Origin: Alphaproteobacteria bacterium
GTDB taxonomy: Bacteria > Pseudomonadota > Alphaproteobacteria > Rhizobiales > CAJQND01
DNA length: 43,001 nucleotides
Direction: 5' to 3'
Assembly (NCBI GenBank): GCA_024227565.1
Contig: JAAEUE010000041.1
Location: 1-43,001, forward strand
Every line of letters begins with the position of its first letter. Positions within the stretch are counted from its first letter, which is position 1. The notes under the pieces are model-generated. The model was not told where the DNA came from and did no database searches. It saw only the letters and a program-made list of their open reading frames with translations. The position numbers and the translations under genes were made by a program. Shown in pieces: positions 35,422 to 43,001 of this stretch.

Positions 35422-35718
35422 TCACTTCCTGGTGGAGGCCACCAACCTGATTTGCGTCGCGTTGGGAGGGGCGCTGAAGCGGTCGGAAGCGTTGTCCCGA
35501 TAGTTTGCAAATGGTGCGCTTGCCAAGAACCGTTGCTTGGCCTCATCGTCATCAAATTCAAGCACTCCGATGAAACGGGTTGGATCATCGGTTTCGAATG
35601 CGCTGTATTGGAACCCATCATCCTTCAAGGCTTTGAGACCGTCCACGAAGGTGCGCAGCGCTTCGGCCTGCTCATCGGCTTTGCCGTCCTTGAGTGTGTA
35701 TTCAACCAGCAAGCTCAT
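35422..35718 (-). CDS. small ABM-domain protein (putative quinol monooxygenase)
   Basis: The product is 98 residues with the layout of the antibiotic-biosynthesis-monooxygenase ferredoxin-like fold: an N-terminal strand LLVEYTLKDG, a helix with EALRTFVDGLKAL, the strand YSAFETDDPTRFIGVLEFDDD, and FLASAPFANYRD. Members act as dimers on quinol-like aromatics or haem. The function here is unknown. It stands alone between radA and an SDR. Confidence 0.7.
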   Translation of the reverse strand: MSLLVEYTLKDGKADEQAEALRTFVDGLKALKDDGFQYSAFETDDPTRFIGVLEFDDDEAKQRFLASAPFANYRDNASDRFSAPPNATQIRLVASTRK

Positions 35719-35856
35719 TTGCTATGTCCCTTCTGAAGTCATGATATTGGCCATCATCGTTCATTGATCATCGACACGAGCCGCATGATCGGCTATCTGC
35801 GCGGCAAACGGAAGCTTGCACTTGGTGCGTAATTTATTGGAATAAAGGCGACATCG

Positions 35857-36597
35857 ATGAGTTTTGAAGGAAAGACGGCGATTGTAACCGGGGCAGCAGG
35901 CGGAATGGGCCTGGCCATCACGCGCGCGCTTTTGAGCGAAGGGGCGAATGTGGCCGGCCTGGATACCCAGAAGATAGAGGCAATCGACGAGCAATCCGGC
36001 TTCATGCGCTTCAAAGGCAGCGTCGCCGATTGGCTGTTCGTCTCCCGCGCTGTCAAGGAAGCTCACGGAGAGTTTGGCCGCATCGATTACCTGGTGAATG
36101 CCGCCGGCGTGTTGTGGTTCGACCGGGACGTCTCGGTGGAGACCATCGATCTTGAGGTTTGGAACGAGGTGCTGTCGATCAACCTCACCGGTTGCGCCCA
36201 CACCATTCGGGCAGCCGTGCCCCTGATGAAGGAGAACGGCGGGGCCATGGTGCACTTTTCCACCATCCAGGCCGTGCGCGGCGATGACAAGCCGCAGGAC
36301 GCCTACCAGGCCTCCAAGGCTGGCCTCATTGCCCTGTCGAAATCGGTCGCCATTCAGTATGCTGCCGACGGCATCCGTTCCAACTGCATTCTGCCCGGAC
36401 CAACGGTAAGCCCCATGCAGGCGCGCTGGGAGGAGAACCCTGAGCAGCTTGCGGCACTGGAGAATGCGGTTCCGCTCAAGCGAGCAGGCACGGTTGAGGA
36501 CATGGCCAATGCGTGCCGCTTCCTATTGTCGGATCAGGCCAGCTTCATCACCGGAATCGAGCTGGTGGTCGACGGCGGATTGCTGGCCCTGCCCTGA
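35857..36597 (+). CDS. short-chain dehydrogenase/reductase, upstream of a TRAP transporter
   Basis: The product is 246 residues with GAAGGMGLA (nucleotide site), LVNAAGVLW, a Ser in HFSTIQAV and YQASKAG (Tyr, Lys), then LPGPTVSP and a typical C-terminus with ITGIELVVDGG. AAAGG lies 8 bases before the ATG. It may oxidise the compound taken up by the TRAP transporter that follows 200 bases later, but the gap makes that only a suggestion. Confidence 0.9.
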   Translation: MSFEGKTAIVTGAAGGMGLAITRALLSEGANVAGLDTQKIEAIDEQSGFMRFKGSVADWLFVSRAVKEAHGEFGRIDYLVNAAGVLWFDRDVSVETIDLEVWNEVLSINLTGCAHTIRAAVPLMKENGGAMVHFSTIQAVRGDDKPQDAYQASKAGLIALSKSVAIQYAADGIRSNCILPGPTVSPMQARWEENPEQLAALENAVPLKRAGTVEDMANACRFLLSDQASFITGIELVVDGGLLALP

Positions 36598-36799
36598 GCC
36601 TCAGGCGCCGGCCGCGCCAAGATGGGCAAACACCCCGACTTTACGTGACAAAGCGGCCTGGAGATAATAGTCTCCAGCCAAGAAGCACTTAAGGGGCCAG
36701 GGTGGGACCACGTTCGGTAATGCGAAGAGCCGTCAGTTCATACGTTGAGTGGAAGTGCCGGATGGGGATACGGCAAGGCGCGGCAAGGAAAAGCGCCGC

Positions 36800-37315
36800 A
36801 TGAACTCCGCGATGCAGACCTATGTGAAGTATGTGGACCGGGTCAATTACGTGATCGGGCGCATCGTCATGTATGGCATCTTCGCCATGGTTGCGATCCT
36901 CGCATGGTCCATCATCACCAAGATCAGGGTTCTGGAACTGGATCCTTCGTTGTGGACGCTGGAAATGGCCCAGTTCGCCATGGTGGCCTACTACCTTCTT
37001 GGCGGCCCTTATTCCATTCAACTCAAAGCCAACATCCGGATGGACCTGTTCTACCACAACTGGTCTGACAGCAAGAAAGCCTGGTTCGACGCGTTCACCA
37101 TTCTGTTCCTGGTGTTCTATCTGGGGGTTCTGCTCTATGGCGCGATCGACAGCACGATCTATTCCTACGAATACAAGCAACGCACACCAAGCGCCTGGCG
37201 GCCCTATATTTGGCCGGTGAAAATGATGATGGTGATCGGCATATTCCTGATGCTGCTGCAGGCGGTCTCCGAGTTCTTCAAGGATGTTCTTAAACTGCGC
37301 GGAGCGAGCATCTGA
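36800..37315 (+). CDS. dctQ: TRAP transporter small membrane subunit
   Basis: The product is 171 residues with four membrane segments, the DctQ layout. Typical features are the segment around AQFAMVAYYLLGGPYSIQLKAN, then IRMDLFY, and a last segment MMMVIGIFLMLLQAV. ATG 36800 is preferred to a GTG at 36749, as AAGGAA lies shortly upstream. Its stop overlaps the dctM start (TGATG), so translation is coupled. It is part of a sodium- or proton-driven binding-protein-dependent importer. Confidence 0.9.
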   Translation: MNSAMQTYVKYVDRVNYVIGRIVMYGIFAMVAILAWSIITKIRVLELDPSLWTLEMAQFAMVAYYLLGGPYSIQLKANIRMDLFYHNWSDSKKAWFDAFTILFLVFYLGVLLYGAIDSTIYSYEYKQRTPSAWRPYIWPVKMMMVIGIFLMLLQAVSEFFKDVLKLRGASI

Positions 37316-38637
37316 TGTCTTATGAGATGATCGCCCTGTTGATGTTCTCATCAATGATGCTGATGCTGGCAACGGGCCAGCGGGTGTTTGGCGCCATTGG
37401 CGCGGTGGCCTCGGTTTCCGCCCTGCTTCTGTGGGGCGCCGGATCATCGGACCTGCCGTTTTCCGCCGTCATGAAGGTGATGAAATGGTATCCGCTGCTC
37501 ACCCTGCCCATGTTCATTTTCATGGGCTACGTCCTGTCGGAGTCCAAGATCGCCGATGACCTCTACAAGATGTTCCACGTCTGGATGGGGCCGATCCATG
37601 GGGGGCTTGCGATCGGCACAATCGGGCTGATGGTGCTGGTCTCTGCCATGAACGGGCTGTCGGTTGCCGGCATGGCCATCGGGGCCACCATCGCGCTGCC
37701 GGAACTGCTCAGGCGAGGATACGACAAACGCATGGTGACAGGGGTGATCCAGGCCGGATCGTCCCTGGGCATCCTTGTGCCGCCCTCAGTGGTGCTTGTG
37801 CTCTACGCCATGATTGCGCGCCAGCCCGTCGGTCAGCTCTGGCTGGCCGGGATTCTGCCCGGCTTGATGATGGCCGGCCTGTTCATTGTCTATATCGCCG
37901 TGCGCTGCCGTCTGCAGCCGGAATTGGGACCGGTTTTGTCCAAAGAGGAACGCACCGTTCCCATGGCGGAAAAGATGCGGCTTCTGGGGGCGGGCATCCT
38001 GCCGCTTGTGATCTTCGCAGCCATGATCATCCCCTTCATCAAAGGCTGGACCAGCCTGGTGGAAAGCTCTGCCGTGGGTGCCATGACAGCGTTCCTGGCC
38101 GCTGTGGTCAAACGCCGGATGACCCGCGAGGTGTTCGAGGTCTCGGTGCGCCAAACCCTGGCCATTTCGTGCATGTTCATGTGGATCATCGTGGCCGCAT
38201 TGGGCTTTGGCGCCGTGTTCGACGGACTCGGCGCGGTCAAGGCCATCGACACTTTGTTCACCGATCAGCTCGGCTTGAACCCCTGGGTGATCCTTATTCT
38301 CATGCAGCTGTCGTTCTTGCTGATGGGCACGTTCCTGGACGACACGGCCATGCTGGTGATCGTGGCACCGCTTTATGTGCCGCTGGTCAAGGTCCTGGGC
38401 TTTGATCTGATCTGGTATGGCGTGCTTTACACGATCACCACCCAAATCGCTTACATGACACCGCCGTTTGGCTATAATCTGTTCTTGATGCGCGCCATGG
38501 CGCCGCCTGAAATCGGGCTGAAGGATATCTATGCCTCCATCATCCCGTTTGTGATGGTGATGATACTGTCCTTGGCGCTTATCATGGCCTTCCCGCAGAT
38601 CGCCCTGTGGCTGCCACAAACGATATATGCGAGGTGA
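37315..38637 (+). CDS. dctM: TRAP transporter large membrane subunit
   Basis: The product is 440 residues and mostly hydrophobic, with about twelve membrane segments. Family patterns include WYPLLTLPMFIFMGYVL, SAMNGLSVAGMAIG, the GSSLGILVPPSVVLVLYA region and the late FLDDTAMLVIVAPLYVPL. It is the transport core of the TRAP system. A 327-residue frame on the opposite strand is a shadow of this gene. Confidence 0.95.
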   Translation: MSYEMIALLMFSSMMLMLATGQRVFGAIGAVASVSALLLWGAGSSDLPFSAVMKVMKWYPLLTLPMFIFMGYVLSESKIADDLYKMFHVWMGPIHGGLAIGTIGLMVLVSAMNGLSVAGMAIGATIALPELLRRGYDKRMVTGVIQAGSSLGILVPPSVVLVLYAMIARQPVGQLWLAGILPGLMMAGLFIVYIAVRCRLQPELGPVLSKEERTVPMAEKMRLLGAGILPLVIFAAMIIPFIKGWTSLVESSAVGAMTAFLAAVVKRRMTREVFEVSVRQTLAISCMFMWIIVAALGFGAVFDGLGAVKAIDTLFTDQLGLNPWVILILMQLSFLLMGTFLDDTAMLVIVAPLYVPLVKVLGFDLIWYGVLYTITTQIAYMTPPFGYNLFLMRAMAPPEIGLKDIYASIIPFVMVMILSLALIMAFPQIALWLPQTIYAR

Positions 38638-38705
38638 CCCGAAATTACCCCCTGGAGAAATGGTTCTCCAAAACCAAGAAAGTCCGAAACAGACAGGAGG
38701 AAATG

Positions 38706-39746
38706 ATGACAACACGACGTAAGGTCTTATCCGGGATCGGTGCAGCAAGCGCTGCAACACTTGCCGCACCTGCGGTGGTCAAAGCCCAGGCGCCGATCAA
38801 ATGGCGCATGCAGACCTATTCCGGTGCGCCGCTTGGTGCCCACGTGATCAAGCCTCAGATCGAAGCCTTCAACAAGGCAGCCAACGGCGAGATGGAAATC
38901 GAGCTGTTCTACGCCGACCAATTGGTGCCAACGGACGAGCTGTTCCGCGCCATGCAGAAAGGCACCATCGATGCGGTGCAGTCCGACGATGCCACCATGG
39001 CCTCCCCGGTCGACATCAACGTGTTCGGTGGCTATTTCCCGTTCTCAACCCGCTACAGCCTCGATCTGCCGGTTCTGTTCAAATATTACGGCCTGAATGA
39101 AATCTGGTCGGAAGCCTACGGCGAAGTGGAAAATGTGGAATGGATCAGCGCAGGCGCCTGGGACCCTTGCCACATCTTCACCAAGGACCCGATCCGCTCA
39201 ATTGCCGACATGAAGGGCAAGCGGGTGTTCGGCGTTCCAACAGCCGGCCGCTTCCTGTCACGCTACGGCCTTGTGCCGGTCACCGTGCCTTGGGAAGACG
39301 TGGAAACCGCCATCCAGACCGGCGACCTCGACGGCGTGGCCTGGTGCGGTTTCACCGAAGCTTATGAAGTGGGTTGGGCCGATGTGTGCAACTATGCCCT
39401 GCTCAACAACGTGACCGGCGCCTGGTGTGGTTCCTACTTCGCCAACTCCGAAAGCTGGAAGAAGGTTCCACCGCACCTGCAAGAGCTCTTCAAGATCACG
39501 ATCGATCAGTCCCACTACTACCGTCAGGTCTGGTACTGGGGCGGCGAAGCCAAGCTTCGCGTGGGAGGCAAGAAGATGGAGCTGACCACCATCCCGGCCA
39601 AGGAGTGGGACCAAGTGGTGAAAGACTCCGCAGAATTCTGGGACGAGCTCGCCTCGGCCAGCCCGCGTGCTGCCAAGGTTGTGCAGATCTTCAAGGACTA
39701 TTCTGCCGTCATGGAAAAAGCTGGCGTGCCTTACCGCTATTCATAA
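38706..39746 (+). CDS. dctP: TRAP transporter periplasmic binding protein
   Basis: The product is 346 residues. The start is one of two ATGs; 38706 is spaced 5 bases from AGGAGG, while 38703 is too near. The N-terminus MTTRRKVLSGIGAASAATL is a twin-arginine signal, cut near VVKAQA. The DctP fold shows QTYSGAPLGAHV, FRAMQKGTIDAVQ and IADMKGKRVFGVPTAG, with the Arg of the carboxylate-binding region likely in GKRVF or the preceding loop. The ligand is probably an organic acid, but not identified. A strong terminator follows. Confidence 0.93.
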   Translation: MTTRRKVLSGIGAASAATLAAPAVVKAQAPIKWRMQTYSGAPLGAHVIKPQIEAFNKAANGEMEIELFYADQLVPTDELFRAMQKGTIDAVQSDDATMASPVDINVFGGYFPFSTRYSLDLPVLFKYYGLNEIWSEAYGEVENVEWISAGAWDPCHIFTKDPIRSIADMKGKRVFGVPTAGRFLSRYGLVPVTVPWEDVETAIQTGDLDGVAWCGFTEAYEVGWADVCNYALLNNVTGAWCGSYFANSESWKKVPPHLQELFKITIDQSHYYRQVWYWGGEAKLRVGGKKMELTTIPAKEWDQVVKDSAEFWDELASASPRAAKVVQIFKDYSAVMEKAGVPYRYS

Positions 39747-39767
39747 GCGCATCGCAATCCAAGAAGA

Positions 39768-39797
39768 CCCCGGGGCTCATCAGCTCCGGGGTTTTTT
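39768..39797 (+). terminator. Rho-independent terminator of the TRAP operon
   Basis: CCCCGGGGCT (39768-39777) and AGCTCCGGGG (39782-39791) pair with one internal mismatch around a CATC loop, followed by TTTTTT (39792-39797). The last T is also the first base of the stop codon of the convergent amidohydrolase gene. Confidence 0.9.
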
Positions 39798-40561
39798 CAC
39801 GCGCTTTGAACTTCTGCAAGCGCTTCGGAAATCAGGCCGTGCAACATCTCGGCAACCTGCTTGCAAGCTTCCGGGGTTGCGACCAGATCGTTGCGGATTT
39901 CGATCATCACGTTGGGCACGCCGTTTGAAAGCCCATGCAGCTTCAGGGTGTGCGTGACGCCATCCTCGGGGCCGTAGGGCTCGTTCCTCAATGTGTTCAT
40001 CGTGGTGTGGCGCGGGGCGGCTGCCAGCATGGCATCGGCCAGGCGCGTGTCGGCATCGTGCAGTATGCCAAGCTCCACCGCACGAGGCTTGCCGTGGTAG
40101 ATCGGCACGAAGCTGTGGATCGTCACCAGCGCGGCATCAGGACCTGCCGCGGCCATAACCTCCTCCACGCCCCCCTTGAAGGGCTCATAGACAGTGCGCG
40201 TTCTGCGGTCACGCTCGGCCTGATCAAGCCCCGCATTGCCCGGAATATCAAACAGCTCGCTGCGGGCCGGCATGGCACTTGTCGCCTCCGGCGGCCGGTT
40301 ACAATCATAGATCAGCCGGGAGACCTCGCCGCGCACGTAGGGGGCGTTGAAAAGCGTGCTCAACCGTTCGGCCACCAGATTGGCCCCGGGGTCCCAGGCC
40401 ACGTGGCTGGTGGGCGCCTCGCCGTCGAGGCCCAGATTGGCGTACGCCTCGGGGATAAAATGAGAGGCGTGCTCGCACACGATGACGGCCGGGCCGTCGC
40501 CATCGGCATTCAAGAGGGAAAACGAGCCCCGGTCACCGGGCTCCAGTTCGGCGTGTGGCAT
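39797..40561 (-). CDS. N-formylglutamate amidohydrolase family protein
   Basis: The product is 254 residues. Family signatures are VIVCEHASHFIP, WDPGANLVAERL, SRLIYDCNRPP, TIHSFVPIYHGKPR and EIRNDLV. Members hydrolyse N-formylglutamate in histidine breakdown, or related N-acyl amino acids; no hut operon is nearby, so the substrate is open. It faces the TRAP operon tail to tail. An association with the TRAP substrate is only a guess. Confidence 0.85.
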   Translation of the reverse strand: MPHAELEPGDRGSFSLLNADGDGPAVIVCEHASHFIPEAYANLGLDGEAPTSHVAWDPGANLVAERLSTLFNAPYVRGEVSRLIYDCNRPPEATSAMPARSELFDIPGNAGLDQAERDRRTRTVYEPFKGGVEEVMAAAGPDAALVTIHSFVPIYHGKPRAVELGILHDADTRLADAMLAAAPRHTTMNTLRNEPYGPEDGVTHTLKLHGLSNGVPNVMIEIRNDLVATPEACKQVAEMLHGLISEALAEVQSA

Positions 40562-40816
40562 GGGCAGGCACTGCTCCAGGAAAGAGATTTCGCGCGCTTG
40601 ATCTTAAGGCAAGTTTCCAGGCCCTGTCCTCATAATCGTTCACAGGCTGGCGCCGCTCAGGAGAAGGTCCCGACAGCCCCCCCAGCTGAATTATTCAAAA
40701 GCTCGTTGATGGAGCTGAAAATCTGCCGCTAGCGCCAAAAAAAGGCATTATCAACAAAATCTGCCAGTTTCCACCCTCGCGCAGCCTTGGGTGCATGTCA
40801 GGTTCGAGCCCTAGTG

Positions 40817-41656
40817 ATGAATGCTGCGAAATGCATGAAGGTCTGCTATCAGGAAAGGCAGGATGGGTACTCAGATCTCAGGATGGCAGTGCAAACTGCC
40901 AAAGACCGGAAAATGCACAAGCCCAAAGGTCGCCTGACCGACATAGTCAGCCTGCCCGCAGATGAAGCGGGACACCCTCGGTCTGTGCTCATGTTAGACC
41001 AACTCACCCACGTTCCCGAAACTGGGGATGTGCTTCAAGTAGCAGACCGCTCAGTTTTGATTGCTCAAGTTGACAAACAGCGCGTTCGAGATTGCTTGAC
41101 CGGATGGAAGCTACTTGGCCTTGGCAGTATCGCCGTAATTGTCAACGAAACTCCGGAACAGCTGAATCAGGTGGCACAGGACCCAAGTCGACGATGGGTG
41201 ACTTGGACCCCAAAAGCCGAGCTGCCCTGGCATTTCAACTCAGACGATTTGCCTACGTTCAAACGCTTGAACGAAAGCTGGAACGCGCATCCAAACGATG
41301 TGAGGCTCATTCTTGATCAGAAGGGTGACACGCTGCTGGCCAGTATGAAACCAAACCCATACGAATATCGCCAATACGAGGGAGTACCAGAAATCACCGT
41401 CAGCTTTGAAGGCTGCTCAAGGCATCGTGTTACGCCCGTAAACGACCATGCATGGTTCGGGGGGCAATGCCGTTTCAGCGGGCTTGCGCCATCATGGGGG
41501 GAGCTTTACGAGATTTCAGGTAACACTAGAGATGACATGGACCCCACGCCATGGATCGAGATGAGGGGCGCTGGGACACGCCATTTCCATTTCTATCTCC
41601 GGGATGAAACTCTCGAGATCAAAGCGCAAGATTGGTCAATGCAATCCGAAAGCTGA
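40817..41656 (+). CDS. unknown protein in a gene-poor region
   Basis: The product is 279 residues from the ATG at 40817; ATGs at 40835, 40883 and 40913 are possible starts and none has a clear ribosome site. There is no signal peptide or membrane segment. Notable stretches are GHPRSVLMLDQLTHVPETGDVL, a helical middle, and a C-terminal half rich in Trp, His and Tyr that ends with HFHFYLRDETLEIK. I do not recognise the family. Coding density and GC content drop here relative to the housekeeping blocks, which suggests accessory DNA. Confidence 0.6.
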   Translation: MNAAKCMKVCYQERQDGYSDLRMAVQTAKDRKMHKPKGRLTDIVSLPADEAGHPRSVLMLDQLTHVPETGDVLQVADRSVLIAQVDKQRVRDCLTGWKLLGLGSIAVIVNETPEQLNQVAQDPSRRWVTWTPKAELPWHFNSDDLPTFKRLNESWNAHPNDVRLILDQKGDTLLASMKPNPYEYRQYEGVPEITVSFEGCSRHRVTPVNDHAWFGGQCRFSGLAPSWGELYEISGNTRDDMDPTPWIEMRGAGTRHFHFYLRDETLEIKAQDWSMQSES

Positions 41657-41975
41657 CCTTCGAAGCCAAATTTCGAACGCCAGCTTGGAGCCCATCACGG
41701 ACCTCCGTGCTTTGCCCTGTGGATGACAGCTTTACCCCCGAAAGCTGCCATTGCCTCGAAGTGGTTAAATTGGCCCAAAGGCGACTTGTACGTGGTCGGG
41801 TATTGCGTTCCAGTACTTAGTTGTGCCGACATTGCATGGTAATTCACCGCCACGCTCGCCGAGTAGCGAACAGCAACTATGGCGCCGAAACATTATTGTT
41901 TTGGGGGCGCCCGACGGATGACGCGGCCGATCGGCGTCACAGTCAGTGGACCTGTGAAAATCGGAAGAGTACGCT
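41657..41975. other. 319-base gap with a gene remnant
   Basis: No intact gene is seen. The gap contains the 26-base remnant at 41857-41882 described separately, and the region before the broken binding-protein gene. Confidence 0.5.
41857..41882 (+). repeat. remnant of a binding-protein 3' end, copy A
   Basis: This 26-base segment matches 42778-42803 at 24 of 26 positions. In the same frame it encodes RSPSSEQQLW, against RTPGSERQLW in the broken gene downstream. The copy is followed by an unrelated sequence that soon stops. It looks like the tail of a second, lost copy of the gene. Confidence 0.6.
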
Positions 41976-42827
41976 ATGAGCAGACACGATTCAAAAGCAG
42001 CAAGATGGGTGGCCTTATTGACACTGCTTGCTGCGCTAGCATCTCAGGTGCCCGTCGTGGCATATGCTGGTGCCAACGAGAAAGTCGTTCGGCTGGCGGT
42101 GGTCAACACACCAGCCTATAGCGGCTTGATGGACTACCTGCTCAAGGATTTCCGTGCGAGCACCGGTCTCACCGTTGAGGTTTACAGTGGGAAGGATGTC
42201 TATGACGTCGCTCAAGCCGGGAAGGCCGATATTGTGGTCTCGCACTTTGGAAAGGCGGATGTAGAGCAATTCGTCCTGGACGGCTATGGACGTTGGCCCG
42301 TGATGGTCTTTTCCAATCAAGCCGCAATTATTGGCCCCAATAGCGATCCGGCCAACGTGAAAGGATTGGCAAGTGCAGCAGAGGCTTTCCGCCGCATCGC
42401 GAAGACGAAGTCGCCATTCGTTGCCAATCAAATACCGGGTGTCTTCTACCTGACGGAAATTCTAGGCAAAGCAGCTGAATGGCCCGAACACGCGTCCTGG
42501 ATTCTTGACGAGGGCGTTAACAAGGCTGAGGCTGTACGCCTTGCCGAGCAAAGACAAGCCTATACTATCTGAGGGGCGCTGCCCTTTCTGAAATTCAAGA
42601 AGAAGAACCGTTCGACAATGGAAATTCTGGTTTCCGCCGACCCGATATTTCAGCGCATTATGGCCTCTGTCATCGTCAACCCGGACAAAGTCAAAGGCGT
42701 CAACGTCAAAGGTGCGGAATCGCTGCAGGAATTCCTGCTAGACCCCCAAACGCAGGCGAAAGTTTCGGCCTATCGTACGCCGGGTAGCGAACGGCAACTA
42801 TGGTGGCCTGCCGGCCGGGACAACTAA
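41976..42827 (+). pseudogene. tungstate-type substrate-binding protein, interrupted by in-frame TGA
   Basis: The frame is open for 198 codons, meets TGA at 42570-42572, then continues in the same frame to TAA at 42827. The N-terminus has a signal peptide (WVALLTLLAALASQVPVVAYA). The mature part has VRLAVVNTPAYSGLMDYLL, then KADIVVSHFGKADVEQFV, as in TupA-like tungstate/molybdate binding proteins. After the stop the text GALPFLKFKK, SADPIFQRIM, and the C-terminal QLWWPAGRDN complete the fold. One base change from TGG (Trp) explains the stop. No permease or ATPase gene follows in the window. Pseudogene or sequencing error are both possible. Confidence 0.8.
42778..42803 (+). repeat. binding-protein 3' end, copy B
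   Basis: This is the partner of the 26-base remnant at 41857-41882, lying 921 bases downstream in direct orientation inside the interrupted gene. Confidence 0.6.
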
Positions 42828-43001
42828 GCAATGCGCTCGAAGGTCCCCACTCCGCTTGGGAGTCCACTTCTGGCATTTTTCGGACTTCCGCTGCTCCAAA
42901 AAAGTGTCCACTTCGCCATCAACATCGGACATTCAACGGTCCATCCGCGTCCAGTCGAAAAGTCCGCAGTGCTGACATTGCTGTAGCCATGCAGGAATGC
43001 C
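42828..43001. other. window end, no gene seen
   Basis: The last 174 bases show no convincing open frame, RNA gene or repeat. No transport partners of the binding protein start here. Confidence 0.5.

Noticed and set aside
37786..38769. A 327-codon frame opposite dctM
   Set aside because: The translation is a His/Gln/Asp-rich mirror of a membrane protein and has no plausible start context.
42570..42572. TGA as a selenocysteine codon
   Set aside because: The position is expected to be Trp, not Cys, in a non-redox binding protein, and no selenocysteine signal is evident after it.

Overview
The window looks like a chromosomal segment of an alphaproteobacterium, most likely of the Hyphomicrobiales (Rhizobiales) type. 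The basis is gene content and order: purF next to cvpA and radA, a yfgM-like/bamB/der run, guaB and guaA close together, an Arg-rich N-terminal extension on the Ppx/GppA protein, and TRAP transport genes. No rRNA or tRNA gene and no CRISPR array was seen. Genus and species cannot be read from the sequence.

Left edge (1-5713), accessory: the C-terminal end of an IS5-type transposase lies beside a compact minus-strand cluster that I read as an unrecognised RiPP (ribosomally made, modified peptide) system. Its order of transcription is YcaO cyclodehydratase/thioamidase-type enzyme, TfuA partner, a cytoplasmic HExxH metallopeptidase, and last a 216-residue protein ending in ten perfect SGSRV repeats, the likely multi-core precursor. 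A divergent CRP-family regulator with a candidate palindromic operator controls or senses for the cluster. This is the main discovery candidate.

5714-9250: a gene-poor stretch carries a perfect TGTGA-N6-TCACA CRP-type site and a plus-strand terminator (possible small RNA), followed by a minus-strand histidine kinase and HerA-like ATPase pair.

9468-24729, mostly housekeeping on the plus strand: ppx/gppA, rlmE, guaB, an RsmB-like methyltransferase, an unknown protein with an EIQSD motif, guaA (possibly leaderless); then a minus-strand polysaccharide deacetylase / GNAT / alpha-beta hydrolase operon; panB; a copper operon (cueR-like, cytochrome c', multicopper oxidase); and a membrane class III nucleotide cyclase that could feed the CRP-type regulator.

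24841-35718: yfgM-like, bamB, der and an aromatic-amino-acid-lyase homologue that lacks the MIO-forming Ser, ending at a perfect palindromic element; then the minus-strand run radA, cvpA, purF, SDR, hydratase-like, plus a small ABM-domain protein.

35857-40561: an SDR and a complete TRAP transporter (dctQ, dctM, dctP) closed by a strong terminator, convergent with an N-formylglutamate amidohydrolase. 40562-43001 is gene-poor and accessory-looking: an unknown protein, a tungstate-type binding protein gene broken by an in-frame TGA, and a short remnant matching that gene's 3' end 0.9 kb upstream.
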